This document shows, one piece after another, positions 26,702 through 35,507 of a DNA stretch of 64,000 nucleotides (position 1 is its first letter; each line of letters opens with the position of its first letter). Made by a program: the position numbers and the translations under genes. The stretch is from an uncultured Lewinella sp. Its GTDB lineage: Bacteria > Bacteroidota > Bacteroidia > Chitinophagales > Saprospiraceae. A model generated the notes under the pieces. The model did no database searches. It was not told where the DNA came from and saw nothing but the letters and a program-made list of their open reading frames with translations. The stretch covers positions 1 through 64,000 of the forward strand of contig CAJXOS010000012.1 of NCBI GenBank assembly GCA_913057725.1, in the 5' to 3' direction.

Positions 26702-27066
26702 GTCGTTTCGACGTTTTTGATGAATTGCTAGAAAGATTTGATGATATCGGTACCAATGTGAAGCTAGCTCCCCATAACTGCTAGTTCACAGCTAATTAGT
26801 TACCGCATAAGATTAACCGAAAGAAAAGCATACGGTTCTTCTTTCTCTACTCATTTTCGCATTTCCTTTGTCAGGGAGCCGCCCAAGTTGAAATGAAAGC
26901 TGAGTAGACCACTGTTATCAGAATATGGCACCTTGAAACCTTGTATATCAAGGCCTGCCCCAGCTCCAAAAAATACCTTACCTTTAATCAGTAACCCAAG
27001 CAAATAGTGGTTCGAAAAGCGCCTAAACATTCCCAACCAAAGCATCGTTCTCTAAAAAAGACAAAC
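26702..27066. other. Intergenic region with a possible gene fragment
   Basis: The gap between the kelch gene and the lytic transglycosylase start holds one minus-strand frame at 26851-27045 that does not shadow any gene. Its translation (YLLGLLIKGKVFFGAGAG, LLSFHFNLGGSLTKEMRK) resembles the last strands of an outer-membrane beta-barrel. I see no promoter, repeat or RNA gene in the rest. Confidence 0.5.
26851..27045 (-). pseudogene. Possible outer-membrane barrel C-terminal fragment
   Basis: A 64-codon frame with alternating hydrophobic and polar residues and a Gly-rich turn (FFGAGAGLDIQGF), like terminal barrel strands. There is no signal peptide and no upstream continuation in frame. It is either a decayed gene end or a short chance frame. 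Confidence 0.3.
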
Positions 27067-27990
27067 ATGACCAAGCAAAAACTCTGGCGGATCAATATCC
27101 TGCTGCTAGCCCTGACTGGGATATTCATTTTAGTAGCGTCGCGAATGACTTCTGGTGAGCAGCCAGACTACGATTGGCAACCTACTGATAATGTTCCGCA
27201 GATTGTGAAAGGCATGGACCTTGACCAGTCATTTGAGTTTTGTGGGGAAGAACTCCCAATGGACAACTTTGACATTAGAGAACGCTTAGATCGGGAACTT
27301 ACGGTAAACACTTATTGGCACAGTAGCACCATCCTATCCATAAAATCCACAATGCGCTTTTTCCCAGTGATGGAGCGCATTTTGGAGGAAGAGGGTGTAC
27401 CTACGGACCTGAAGTACATTGCAGTGGCTGAATCTGCACTTCGTAATGCCGTCTCCCCTGCTGGCGCCAAAGGCATTTGGCAGTTTATGAAAGGTACGGG
27501 GAATGAATATGGCTTGGAGATCAATAGCGAAGTAGATGAACGCTATCACTTAGAGAAGTCTACTCGTGCCGCCGCTAAATACTTGCGCTCCTTACGGCAA
27601 CGTTTTGGTAGTTGGGCGAATGCCGCTGCAGCCTACAATATGGGTGGAGGCAACATGAACAAACGCCTTCGTGAGCAAGAAGCCGATAACTACTTTGAAT
27701 TGAACTTGAACGAGGAAACCTCCCGATACTATTTCAGGTTGGTGGCCATCAAGAATATTTTAGAAAACCCAAGGGCTTTTGGATTCTACCTCGACAAGGA
27801 AGATTATTACAAGCCACTGGATGACTACACTACCGAAGAAGTCAGCGAAGCAATAGAGAGCTGGGGAGGATTTGCCAAAGAAAGAGGCATCAGTTATCGG
27901 ATGTTGAAGGTGTACAACCCCTGGTTAATCGATAGCAAGCTGACAAACAGAGCAGGGAAGACCTACGAAATTCGTCTCCCTCGCCAATAA
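27067..27990 (+). CDS. Lytic transglycosylase (SLT domain), membrane-anchored
   Basis: About 307 residues from the ATG at 27067. An in-frame GTG at 27007 would add a charged leader before the membrane segment and is not preferred. Residues 8-25 are a signal anchor. The SLT domain spans about 95-230: catalytic Glu122 in VAESALRNAVSPAGAKGIWQFM, then YHLEKSTRAAAKYL and WANAAAAYNMGGGNM. The C-terminus (YKPLDDYTTEEV to EIRLPRQ) resembles the segment before LysM modules in MltD proteins, but no LysM repeat follows. It cleaves peptidoglycan glycan strands to anhydro-MurNAc products, possibly supplying the murQ pathway; that link is inference. Confidence 0.92.
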   Translation: MTKQKLWRINILLLALTGIFILVASRMTSGEQPDYDWQPTDNVPQIVKGMDLDQSFEFCGEELPMDNFDIRERLDRELTVNTYWHSSTILSIKSTMRFFPVMERILEEEGVPTDLKYIAVAESALRNAVSPAGAKGIWQFMKGTGNEYGLEINSEVDERYHLEKSTRAAAKYLRSLRQRFGSWANAAAAYNMGGGNMNKRLREQEADNYFELNLNEETSRYYFRLVAIKNILENPRAFGFYLDKEDYYKPLDDYTTEEVSEAIESWGGFAKERGISYRMLKVYNPWLIDSKLTNRAGKTYEIRLPRQ

Positions 27991-28015
27991 GCTATTATCT
28001 TACCCAAACGAAAAA

Positions 28016-28049
28016 GCGGACCAACAACCAACGGTGGCTGTTCGTCCGC
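28016..28049. terminator. Hairpin downstream of the lytic transglycosylase
   Basis: GCGGACCAACA (28016-28026) pairs with TGTTCGTCCGC (28039-28049) with one mismatch. On the plus strand there is no T-run. On the minus strand TTTTT follows. It is a weak terminator candidate for the gene ending at 27990. Confidence 0.45.
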
Positions 28050-28122
28050 ATAATTAAGTACTTAAAAGACTAGTAAGATTCTTTAAGCACGGTGTAGGAT
28101 ATACACCAGAGCAGAAGAATTT

Positions 28123-28266
28123 AACTGTTTTGGAAGTCAGGTGATCATCGTGTTTGCTGCAGTATTGCTAAACTGGTATCCGTTCGACAAACGGGGACAG
28201 TTGCCAACTGATACGATACAGCCTCAGTTGAAATAGCGCGTTTATACTGCAGTTAATGGTAACTGC
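28123..28266. promoter_or_regulatory. Cluster of AACTG/CAGTT half-sites
   Basis: Seven half-sites occur in 144 bases: AACTG at 28123, 28171, 28206 and 28261, and CAGTT at 28198, 28225 and 28250. Two form inverted pairs, CAGTTGCCAACTG (28198-28210) and GCAGTTA-ATGG-TAACTGC (28249-28266). The region lies upstream of the winged-helix gene. The factor is unknown. Confidence 0.4.
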
Positions 28267-28315
28267 TTGCTCATGTATATCCACTTGCGATATTAGGGGC
28301 TATGCAGGAAAAAGC

Positions 28316-28346
28316 GTGAAAAAGAGTGTGAAAAGAGTGTGAAATC
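28316..28346 (+). promoter_or_regulatory. Three helical-phase GTGTGAAA direct repeats
   Basis: GTGAAAAAGA (28316), GTGTGAAAAGA (28326) and GTGTGAAATC (28337) repeat every 10-11 bases, ending 29 bases before the start codon at 28376. OmpR/PhoB-type winged helices bind such direct repeats, so autoregulation by the downstream protein is a fair guess. Confidence 0.5.
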
Positions 28347-28375
28347 CCGGTTTTCGCGGGAAAAACGCCCTAGTT

Positions 28376-30418
28376 ATGAAAAAACAGCCGCCTTTCAGGA
28401 TTGGTCAGTTTATTGTTGAACCGGAGCGCTACAGCATGCGCAGCGGGGCACAGACCATCGATGTCAGTAAGCGGCTGATGCAATTACTTCTCTTTCTTGC
28501 TGCCCGTCCTGACGAGGTCGTTACCAAGGAAGCCCTTCTCGACAATATCTGGCCGGGTGTAATGGTCAGCGATGATACCATTCGGAAATCTATATCCGAT
28601 TTGCGGATCCTTTTCCAGCAACATGACGGCTCCATTGAGATCGAATCCATCCGTGGTGTTGGGTATCGGTTACTAAGCCCCGTCGAGCCAGTGAAGGCTC
28701 CATTGGAAGTAGGCAATGTAAAACTGCTTTGGTCTATCGGTTTCCTATTGGCGTTTGCGCTAATGGCTTTGAGCTATTGGTCTGTCATGCAAGAGCAAGT
28801 GCAGATCCGCATTGACAACACCTTGAACCGTGCGGATGTAACCACCTCCGTCCGTTGGTCGGAGGACCAGGAGAAAATGGCCTTCGTTCAACATCTTGAA
28901 GACCAGCAAGCACTCTTCTTCCAAGAAAAGGGCAAGCGCGAGCTACCGCTCATGAAATCAGCTACGGCCCTGCGTCCGGAAGCAGCTTTTTCGCCGGATG
29001 GCAACGCACTTATTTATCTGGACCGACAAGGAGCGGATAAAATACTTAAGCTACGCACGCTGGAAGAAGAGACGGAGGTACAACTACAACAGTTGGAAAG
29101 TACTCCAGAGCTCTCTTCGCTCGATTGGTCTCCAGATGGTCAGTTAATTGTTTGGTCGGAAGCGAATACCGGACGGCCTTTTCAATTGCATACCTCTGCC
29201 CCGATCCGTATGAACAAGACGGCATTGACCTATCCACCGGCAGACTTTATTGGCGACATGCAAGCACGCTTCTCCCCTTCTGGGCAGCAAATGTGTTTTA
29301 TTCGTTACTCAACACCAGTGGCCTCCTACGAGGATATTCTTCCGGGCTTGGGTCAGCTTTACGTTAAAGATCTCATCAGTGGCGCTGAGATACCACTCCT
29401 TGAACGAGAAATGGTGCTGGGAGGTGTAGAATGGCTTAATGAAAACACCCTGGCCTACATCGCTAGAGATTTCTACACCTTTGGCATTCATACGATCCAT
29501 CTTGAAAGCCGGGAAAAGAATACGATCTACACCAGTGCTCGCACGCTGCGACACTTAGAAGCCTGGCAAGATTTCCTCTGGACGGAGGAGTGGCAGGAGA
29601 ATTATACCTTCCAACAGTTTGCCGCTAAGTCCGGCCAGACTACTTCAGCTTTCGATACGCCTTTGAAATGTTGGCACCCAGCTTATAGCCCGGATGGTCA
29701 GCAATTGGTGTTTGTTACGAAGGGGGAACAAGCCTATGAGCTTCGCGTCCGTCAGATAGCCTCTGGCCAGGAACAAGTCCTCTTTGCCGCACCAATGTTG
29801 ATTCAGTCACCACAATGGTCCCCGCAGGGCGATGCCCTCGTATTTATGCTGGAAGGTAGCGAAGCCGGTGTCTGTACATTTGAATTTAGCAACCGCCGAA
29901 TTACGCCTTTGACTAAAGGTGAATATCCTACCTGGAGTATGGATGGTGATGCTGTACATTACGTCGCTGAGCAAGATGGTCAGCGACAAGTATTCCGTCA
30001 GTCCACCAGCATTGGAAGTGAAGCAGTACCACTATTTGCCTTACCGGCGAACAGAGTGTGGGCCTATCAAAACGACTGGTTATTCAGCCATGTTTCTGAA
30101 CCAGGTCTCTGGTTGTACCGGAGTGATAGCAAAGCGATCGAGCAGATCGTGCTAGACTTCCACCCTGCTGATACGCCCAATTGGCTACTTACAGGCAATG
30201 AGCTGTACTACTGGAGCAGAGATGCCAACAACCTACCGACCGTACAGCATCATGACCTATCAAACGGCGTTTCTAATACCGTGTTCCAGTTAGAGCAAGA
30301 ACTACCATTCGACTATTCTGGCTTTGCCGTGCAATCGGGTGAAGACACCGTACTCTTCCCTGCTGAACAGAAGGTGGAGAACAAGCTCGTGCCCGTTCCT
30401 ATTGAAGGAAATAAATAG
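28376..30418 (+). CDS. Membrane-bound winged-helix regulator with WD40-like propeller (CadC-like layout)
   Basis: A 680-residue one-component regulator. Residues 5-100 are an OmpR/CadC-type winged helix (SKRLMQLLLFLAARPDEVVTKEALLDNIWPG, ending IRGVGYRLL). A single transmembrane helix lies at about 116-136. The rest is a TolB/WD40-like propeller outside the inner membrane, with repeated SPDG blades (FSPDGNALIYLD, WSPDGQLIVWSE, YSPDGQQLVFVT). DNA is bound in the cytoplasm and a signal is read in the periplasm. Three direct repeats just upstream may be its own site. The next gene (FtsX permease) is convergent with a 6-base gap. Confidence 0.9.
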   Translation: MKKQPPFRIGQFIVEPERYSMRSGAQTIDVSKRLMQLLLFLAARPDEVVTKEALLDNIWPGVMVSDDTIRKSISDLRILFQQHDGSIEIESIRGVGYRLLSPVEPVKAPLEVGNVKLLWSIGFLLAFALMALSYWSVMQEQVQIRIDNTLNRADVTTSVRWSEDQEKMAFVQHLEDQQALFFQEKGKRELPLMKSATALRPEAAFSPDGNALIYLDRQGADKILKLRTLEEETEVQLQQLESTPELSSLDWSPDGQLIVWSEANTGRPFQLHTSAPIRMNKTALTYPPADFIGDMQARFSPSGQQMCFIRYSTPVASYEDILPGLGQLYVKDLISGAEIPLLEREMVLGGVEWLNENTLAYIARDFYTFGIHTIHLESREKNTIYTSARTLRHLEAWQDFLWTEEWQENYTFQQFAAKSGQTTSAFDTPLKCWHPAYSPDGQQLVFVTKGEQAYELRVRQIASGQEQVLFAAPMLIQSPQWSPQGDALVFMLEGSEAGVCTFEFSNRRITPLTKGEYPTWSMDGDAVHYVAEQDGQRQVFRQSTSIGSEAVPLFALPANRVWAYQNDWLFSHVSEPGLWLYRSDSKAIEQIVLDFHPADTPNWLLTGNELYYWSRDANNLPTVQHHDLSNGVSNTVFQLEQELPFDYSGFAVQSGEDTVLFPAEQKVENKLVPVPIEGNK

Positions 30419-30424
30419 CTAACC

Positions 30425-32884
30425 TTACTCCCCTCTTAATTGCTCCGCTGGATTCACCCATGCTGCCCGCAGCGCATGATAACTGACCGTAATAAAGGCG
30501 ACGCCTAAGCCTACGATCGCTGCTAGCGGGAATGTCCACCAACTCAACTTCACTTGGTAGGCGTAGTCCTGAAGCCAGTAACGAATTCCCCACCATGCCA
30601 GTGGAAGGCCAATCACCACCGCAATCACGATAAGCTTGAGGAAATTACTACTCAACAGCAGTACCAAGCGTGTGGTACCAGCTCCTAAAATTTTGCGAAT
30701 ACTGATTTCGCGATTTCTCAACTGCGCTGCGTAGGCTGCCAAACCAATCAGGCCAAGGCAAGCAACAAGTATAGTCAAGAGCGTAAACAGAATAAGCATT
30801 TGTGCGAATTGCTGATCACTGGCGTATTGCTGGGCGAACTGCTCGTCCAAGAAGGTGTAGGAAAAGCCATTCCCGGGAAAGTGCTCGTCATAAAGCGCCT
30901 GTACCTGCGGCATAGTCGCCTCTACTTGATTGGCAGCCAGGCGGACGGAGATGGCATTGTTCGTACTGTACAGCGGCTGCAGTATCATCGGGTCAATTGT
31001 ACTGTGCAATGACAATTGATGGAAATCTGGCACTACGCCAATAATGGTCCATTCCTTACCATAAGTATCAACGACTTGCCCGACGGCAGACTCATTATCC
31101 TTGAAGCCCAATGTCTCTACGCCCGTCTCATTGATCAAGACATGCTGTACCTCATTGAAATCAGCGCTGTGATCTTGAGGTTCAAAAGGACGGCCGGCCA
31201 AAATATCCAGCTCGTAGGTGTTCGTATAGTTGTGGTCTACGTGAATAAAACCGAAGGTGTAATTGCGATCATCTTCCGCTGCAGGTACCGTTAATCCAAA
31301 AATACGGCCGATGCCATTGCCAGGAACTCGGCTCGAGGTACAGGCCGCTTGTACCGCAGGCAATCCGGTAAGCCGCTCTTTGAATACCTCCATACGACCG
31401 ATAAAGGTGTTATCCCACTGCGAGAGGTCAGGGCTTTGAATCAACATCACCTGATCGATATTGAGGCCCAGCTCTTTTTGTTGCATGAATTGGATCTGGT
31501 TGTACACCAGTATCGTTCCGGCAATCAAGGCAATAGATGCCGTAAACTGGAAAACGATCAGCCCTTGCTGCAAACGCTTACCACGCCCTTGGCCACCAAA
31601 GTAGCCCTTCACTACCGTGGCCATCTGCTGAGAGCTCAACACCCACGAAGGATAAAGCGCTGAAAGCAGCAAGCCCGTTGTAGTAAGCGCTAGGCCGGTA
31701 ATCCATAAGCCTGGATGATCCTGTAGCACCTCTACTAAACTTACGGTAGACAAGTCTACACTCAGTTGCTGTTCAATTAGGGGAGTTACAGCACCTAGCA
31801 GAACTACTGCTAAGCCCAAACTGAGGACATTAGCCAGCAATGCCTCCACAAAGAACTGCCCCACTAGCTGCCGTGTACTTGCACCCACCACCTTTCGAAC
31901 GCCCACTTCCTGCGCACGTTCCAGTGCACGTGATGCAGTGAGGTTCGCATAGTTGATCCAGGCTATCAATAGGATGAAGAAGGCAATGAGCAGTAATGCC
32001 CAAATGGAATTACCGTTGGCTTTTCGTGCCCAGTCGTATTCTAAATCGCTAGAATAGAGGTGAGCATCCAAGACGGGTTGTAGATAAAAGACCTCGTTTG
32101 CTCCCGATACTTCATCGCCGCGAAAATAGCGATCAGAGAAGTCAGCGAGCTTGGTTTCGAAAGCTTTAGGATCCGTTCCTGGTGCCAATTCCAGATAATG
32201 ATAGAAATCAGACCAGGTCCAGCTTTGATCTACATCCGGTCCCCAAGCTTCTATCAAGGTTTGGTAGGAAATCAGGACTTCAATATCCAGATGGGAATTT
32301 GAAGGCACATCAGCTATTACACCTGTGATCGTGAAGGGGAGTGAATCGCCATCTACCTCAATGAGTTCTCCCAGTGCTCGATGGTAATCAGAAGATTTTA
32401 GACCGAACCACTCTTCGATAAAACTAGCGGTAATCACAGCTTGGCGGCTACGTGCCAATAGACTATCATTAGCAGCAGCTAATACTGGAAAATCAAAGAC
32501 CTCTAAAAAGGCATGATCCACATAGTATACACCTTCTACTTGATGCAATTCGCCATCAATGGGCTTGATCCATTCGCCACCGCCACCGAAGAAGCGGGTA
32601 GCGTTCGTTACTTCGGGATAATCATTTAAGATAGTAGGCCCCACTGTCGGGTAGGTAATAGGCCCTTTCTGCACCATTTCGCCGTTCTGGTAGCGTTCAT
32701 TGATAACCCGATAGATATTATCGGCATTCGCGTGAAACCGGTCAAAGCTCAGTTCAAAGCCAATGTAACGCAACAGCAGTAGGCAGGCTGCCATACCCAT
32801 GGCTAGCCCAAAGAAATGGATAAAGGTGTAGCCCGGTCGGCGGCGGGCATTTCTCAAAGCGATCTTAAGATATTGAAATAGCAT
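30425..32884 (-). CDS. FtsX/MacB-like ABC transporter permease
   Basis: An 819-residue permease of the duplicated FtsX type found in Bacteroidota. The first membrane helix is at about 20-42 (PGYTFIHFFGLAMGMAACLLLL). A MacB-like periplasmic domain runs to about 280, followed by an FtsX core of three helices (about 290-405). A second helix near 430, a second periplasmic domain and a second FtsX core (about 690-810, with RNREISIRKILGAG) complete the protein. The likely role is a mechanotransmission-type exporter or lipoprotein/peptide extruder with the divergent ATPase at 33216. A sigma-54-like promoter is directly upstream. Confidence 0.92.
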   Translation of the reverse strand: MLFQYLKIALRNARRRPGYTFIHFFGLAMGMAACLLLLRYIGFELSFDRFHANADNIYRVINERYQNGEMVQKGPITYPTVGPTILNDYPEVTNATRFFGGGGEWIKPIDGELHQVEGVYYVDHAFLEVFDFPVLAAANDSLLARSRQAVITASFIEEWFGLKSSDYHRALGELIEVDGDSLPFTITGVIADVPSNSHLDIEVLISYQTLIEAWGPDVDQSWTWSDFYHYLELAPGTDPKAFETKLADFSDRYFRGDEVSGANEVFYLQPVLDAHLYSSDLEYDWARKANGNSIWALLLIAFFILLIAWINYANLTASRALERAQEVGVRKVVGASTRQLVGQFFVEALLANVLSLGLAVVLLGAVTPLIEQQLSVDLSTVSLVEVLQDHPGLWITGLALTTTGLLLSALYPSWVLSSQQMATVVKGYFGGQGRGKRLQQGLIVFQFTASIALIAGTILVYNQIQFMQQKELGLNIDQVMLIQSPDLSQWDNTFIGRMEVFKERLTGLPAVQAACTSSRVPGNGIGRIFGLTVPAAEDDRNYTFGFIHVDHNYTNTYELDILAGRPFEPQDHSADFNEVQHVLINETGVETLGFKDNESAVGQVVDTYGKEWTIIGVVPDFHQLSLHSTIDPMILQPLYSTNNAISVRLAANQVEATMPQVQALYDEHFPGNGFSYTFLDEQFAQQYASDQQFAQMLILFTLLTILVACLGLIGLAAYAAQLRNREISIRKILGAGTTRLVLLLSSNFLKLIVIAVVIGLPLAWWGIRYWLQDYAYQVKLSWWTFPLAAIVGLGVAFITVSYHALRAAWVNPAEQLRGE

Positions 32885-32911
32885 AAGTCAGGTGATTTCT
32901 ACTTTAAAATA

Positions 32912-32927
32912 ACCAAGGCCTGTGCCA
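32912..32927 (-). promoter_or_regulatory. Sigma-54-like promoter for the permease gene
   Basis: Read on the minus strand, TGGCACAGGCCTTGGT matches the -24 element perfectly and the -12 element except TTGG for TTGC, with correct spacing. Transcription would begin near 32902, 18 bases before the start codon at 32884. Confidence 0.5.
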
Positions 32928-32983
32928 CAATAAGTAAAGCACTGTAAATCAATATTTTGCAAAATTCAACGACTCCACGCGGG

Positions 32984-33040
32984 TGTTCAGAATAGAAAAC
33001 AAGTGTTCATAATCGTACAATGTTTGTTCAAGCACGAACA
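32984..33040. promoter_or_regulatory. Candidate enhancer (UAS) for an NtrC-type activator
   Basis: TGTTCA occurs at 32984, 33004 and 33025, spaced 20 and 21 bases (two helix turns). The last copy is paired with GAACA at 33036-33040 in an inverted arrangement. The cluster centre is about 110 bases from each predicted sigma-54 start site. Confidence 0.5.
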
Positions 33041-33096
33041 GCAAAAGGGCTACTGGGCGGATATTAAGCCTTTGGTAAACAGCTCGTTAGCGCTTT

Positions 33097-33112
33097 TGGC
33101 ATGTGTCTTGCC
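33097..33112 (+). promoter_or_regulatory. Sigma-54-like promoter for the ABC ATPase-kinase operon
   Basis: TGGCATGTGTCTTGCC has GG and GC at the exact -24/-12 spacing and the TTGC -12 element; the -24 element is TGGCAT instead of TGGCAC. The start would be near 33122, about 94 bases before the ATG at 33216. Confidence 0.6.
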
Positions 33113-33215
33113 CAAGAATTGAATAGTAGGCCAAGAAATCACCCGCTGTGTTTTCAGCATCATTGGCCCGATTTTTCAAAAGCTGTTATTTATCTTGGAA
33201 CTCAAAGATCAATCA

Positions 33216-33890
33216 ATGATACAACTCACCGACCTGGAAAAATCCGTACGCAACGGCTTACAAAAGGTATGGCTGCTCAACCAAATCAACCTGGAAATCA
33301 AAGAAGGGGAATTTGTAACCATCATGGGACCAAGTGGTGCTGGTAAAACTACCCTACTCAATATCCTTGGCATGCTCGATGGTGCCAGTGGTGGCTCCTA
33401 TAACTTTCTTGGCGAGCCCGTACATAAGCTCAATGAACGCAGTCGCAACGACCTGCATAAGCAGTATATGGGATTCGTATTCCAGGCTTACCACCTAATA
33501 GACGACCTTACGGTTTACGAAAACATTGAGACTCCTCTACTCTACCGTAACGTAAAGACGAAGGATCGCAAGAGTATCGTTGCCGATATGCTAGATCGCT
33601 TCCAGATTGTAGGCAAGAAAGACCTATTTCCAGAGCAACTCTCTGGTGGGCAACAACAGCTCGTGGGTGTGGCTCGTGCCATTGTACATAAGCCACGTTT
33701 GCTACTAGCAGACGAGCCGACCGGTAATCTCCATACTAAACAGGGAGAGCACATCATGGATCTTTTCAAAGAGCTCAATGATGAAGGTGTGACCATCATC
33801 CAGGTGACACATAGTGAAAAGAATGCTCAGTATGGCAACCGGATTATCGAGTTGGTGGATGGTAATATTAAAGAGGACATCAGCTTGTAA
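33216..33890 (+). CDS. ABC transporter ATP-binding protein (MacB/LolD type)
   Basis: About 224 residues from the ATG at 33216; an in-frame TTG lies 21 bases upstream. Walker A is GPSGAGKTT, the signature is LSGGQQQLVGVARA and Walker B is LLLADEPTGNL, followed by HxSEK for the switch His. The signature helix LSGGQQQ ends in LVGVA, a slight variant of the usual QRVAIA. Length and style match the MacB/LolD/FtsE group, which works with FtsX-like permeases such as the divergent gene at 30425. A histidine kinase follows 28 bases downstream. Confidence 0.95.
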   Translation: MIQLTDLEKSVRNGLQKVWLLNQINLEIKEGEFVTIMGPSGAGKTTLLNILGMLDGASGGSYNFLGEPVHKLNERSRNDLHKQYMGFVFQAYHLIDDLTVYENIETPLLYRNVKTKDRKSIVADMLDRFQIVGKKDLFPEQLSGGQQQLVGVARAIVHKPRLLLADEPTGNLHTKQGEHIMDLFKELNDEGVTIIQVTHSEKNAQYGNRIIELVDGNIKEDISL

Positions 33891-33918
33891 TTGATATCTT
33901 GCTGCGTAATTAAGGACT

Positions 33919-35244
33919 ATGCTTTACCGCTTTCGGACTATTCTCGTCATCAGGGTACTTTTGCTTACACTCGGTATTTACGGAGTGTTGGCTTCCTGGG
34001 ATGATAATTCTCTGCTGGCGTTCCTATCCGGATTACTCGCGCTGGGCAGCTTGGTCTCTATCGTCTATTTGGTTGATCAAACGAACCGAGACCTCGTTGG
34101 CTTCCTCACTTCAATCAAGTACAACGATTTTACCGCTACGTCTTCCGCTGCGCACCGCGGTGCCTCTTTCGGAGAACTCTACGATGCTTTTAACCTCATT
34201 AACCGAAAGTTTCAGGAGGTGCGAGCGGACAAGGAGGCTAATCACCAATTTCTGCAAACTATCGTTGAGCAGATAGAAGTGGGCCTCTTGTGCTATAATG
34301 AAGCAGGAGAGGTAAGGCTGATGAACAAAGCCCTGCAGCGCATGCTGCACAAATCCTTCCTGCTGCACATTGATAGTCTGGAGCAGGTAGATGCCAAGTT
34401 ATTAGAAGCCATCAAAGCCAGCCGGGAGGGAAAACGCGATCTGGTAAAGATTACGGTAGAGAACCGCCTATTACAATTAGCGGTCCTAACCAGCGAACTC
34501 CGCCTGCAGGACGAGCGCCTCTTCTTGGTAAGTATTAAGAACATCCAAAACGAATTGGAAGAGCAGGAGCTAGTGGCCTGGCAGAAATTGATCCGTATTC
34601 TGACCCACGAGATCATGAACTCCGTTGCTCCAATCACCTCTTTAAGTGGCACTATTGACGCCATGTTGGAAGAGAGTGATACTCCTGATGCCCAAACATT
34701 AGATGATGTGCGGCAATCGGTAAGAGTCATTCAGCGGCGCGGTGAGGGGCTGCTAGCGTTCACGGAAACGTACAGAAGCCTTACTCGAATTCCACCGCCT
34801 AACTTCCGCGAGGTATCCGCCAATCAACTCATGGAGCAGGTGGCTAAGTTATATGGCCCTAAAGCCGAAGAGCAAGGCATACAACTTCAACTCCACCAAT
34901 ACCCTGCTGATGTCATTCTTCAAGCTGACCCACATCTCTTAGAGCAGGTCGTGATTAACATTACCAAAAACGCCCTCGATGCTTTAGCAGAAAGGGAGGA
35001 TGGCGTTATCCATTTACACGTCAATCGCAATAAACAAGGTCAGGGTATACTCCAGGTAGCCGATAATGGTCCTGGCATTCCAGCCGAACAGCTGGAACAA
35101 ATCTTCGTTCCCTTCTTCACCACCAAGCCTACTGGCTCTGGGATCGGTCTAAGTTTATCCCGTCAAATTATCCGCATGCACAAAGGCTCTATCGAAGTGC
35201 AGTCTGTGGAAGGGGAAGGTACGGTCGTACAATTGTTGTTTTAA
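33919..35244 (+). CDS. Membrane sensor histidine kinase (NtrY-like)
   Basis: A 441-residue kinase. Two membrane helices lie at about 9-27 and 32-55 with a very short external loop, so it probably senses a membrane or intracellular signal. A PAS-like region follows (about 105-215). The phosphoacceptor is His230 in [14 protein letters not shown]. The ATPase domain has N-box [11 protein letters not shown]1 DNGPGIP and G2 GSGIGLSLS. This type commonly pairs with NtrC-like sigma-54 activators. No response regulator gene is adjacent here. It shares the ABC ATPase transcript, which starts at a sigma-54-like promoter. Confidence 0.94.
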   Translation: MLYRFRTILVIRVLLLTLGIYGVLASWDDNSLLAFLSGLLALGSLVSIVYLVDQTNRDLVGFLTSIKYNDFTATSSAAHRGASFGELYDAFNLINRKFQEVRADKEANHQFLQTIVEQIEVGLLCYNEAGEVRLMNKALQRMLHKSFLLHIDSLEQVDAKLLEAIKASREGKRDLVKITVENRLLQLAVLTSELRLQDERLFLVSIKNIQNELEEQELVAWQKLIRILTHEIMNSVAPITSLSGTIDAMLEESDTPDAQTLDDVRQSVRVIQRRGEGLLAFTETYRSLTRIPPPNFREVSANQLMEQVAKLYGPKAEEQGIQLQLHQYPADVILQADPHLLEQVVINITKNALDALAEREDGVIHLHVNRNKQGQGILQVADNGPGIPAEQLEQIFVPFFTTKPTGSGIGLSLSRQIIRMHKGSIEVQSVEGEGTVVQLLF

Positions 35245-35315
35245 GGCTCACTGCGTTCGCGGGGGTAGCTCATCACAGTCGCAGGGGACTCGCTCACGCT
35301 CGTGGGCAGAACTGA

Positions 35316-35334
35316 ACTGTCATTGGCCGACAGT
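35316..35334. other. Hairpin after the histidine kinase gene
   Basis: ACTGTC (35316-35321) and GACAGT (35329-35334) form a short stem. There is no T-run, so termination is doubtful. The surrounding 35245-35507 gap contains a GC-rich tract (CTCGCTCACGCTCG) and no gene. Confidence 0.3.
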
Positions 35335-35507
35335 GTAATTGTCTCAGTCAGGACGCCTAAATCGGTTCCATTACTCATTTCATGCATGCTAGGGGAAATT
35401 TGTACAAGTTGCCAGGAAAATCATCCTAACACTTCCCTTGTTTGGGGCTGCACCTTTGTAGCGTAAGATTTGAAAACAGTCTTTAATCAAAAAAACCAAA
35501 ACATAAC

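Noticed and set aside
27007-27066. GTG start for the lytic transglycosylase
   Set aside because: It adds 20 charged residues ahead of the signal anchor and overlaps the possible barrel fragment on the other strand.
32951-32967. AATATTTTGCAAAATT as another TTGCA regulon site
   Set aside because: It lacks the ATTGCA half-site arrangement of the susC and murQ sites and is next to unrelated genes; A/T-rich chance similarity is more likely.
33101-33346. Plus-strand frame overlapping the start of the ABC ATPase
   Set aside because: It is out of frame with the ATPase, begins within the promoter region and shows no family pattern.
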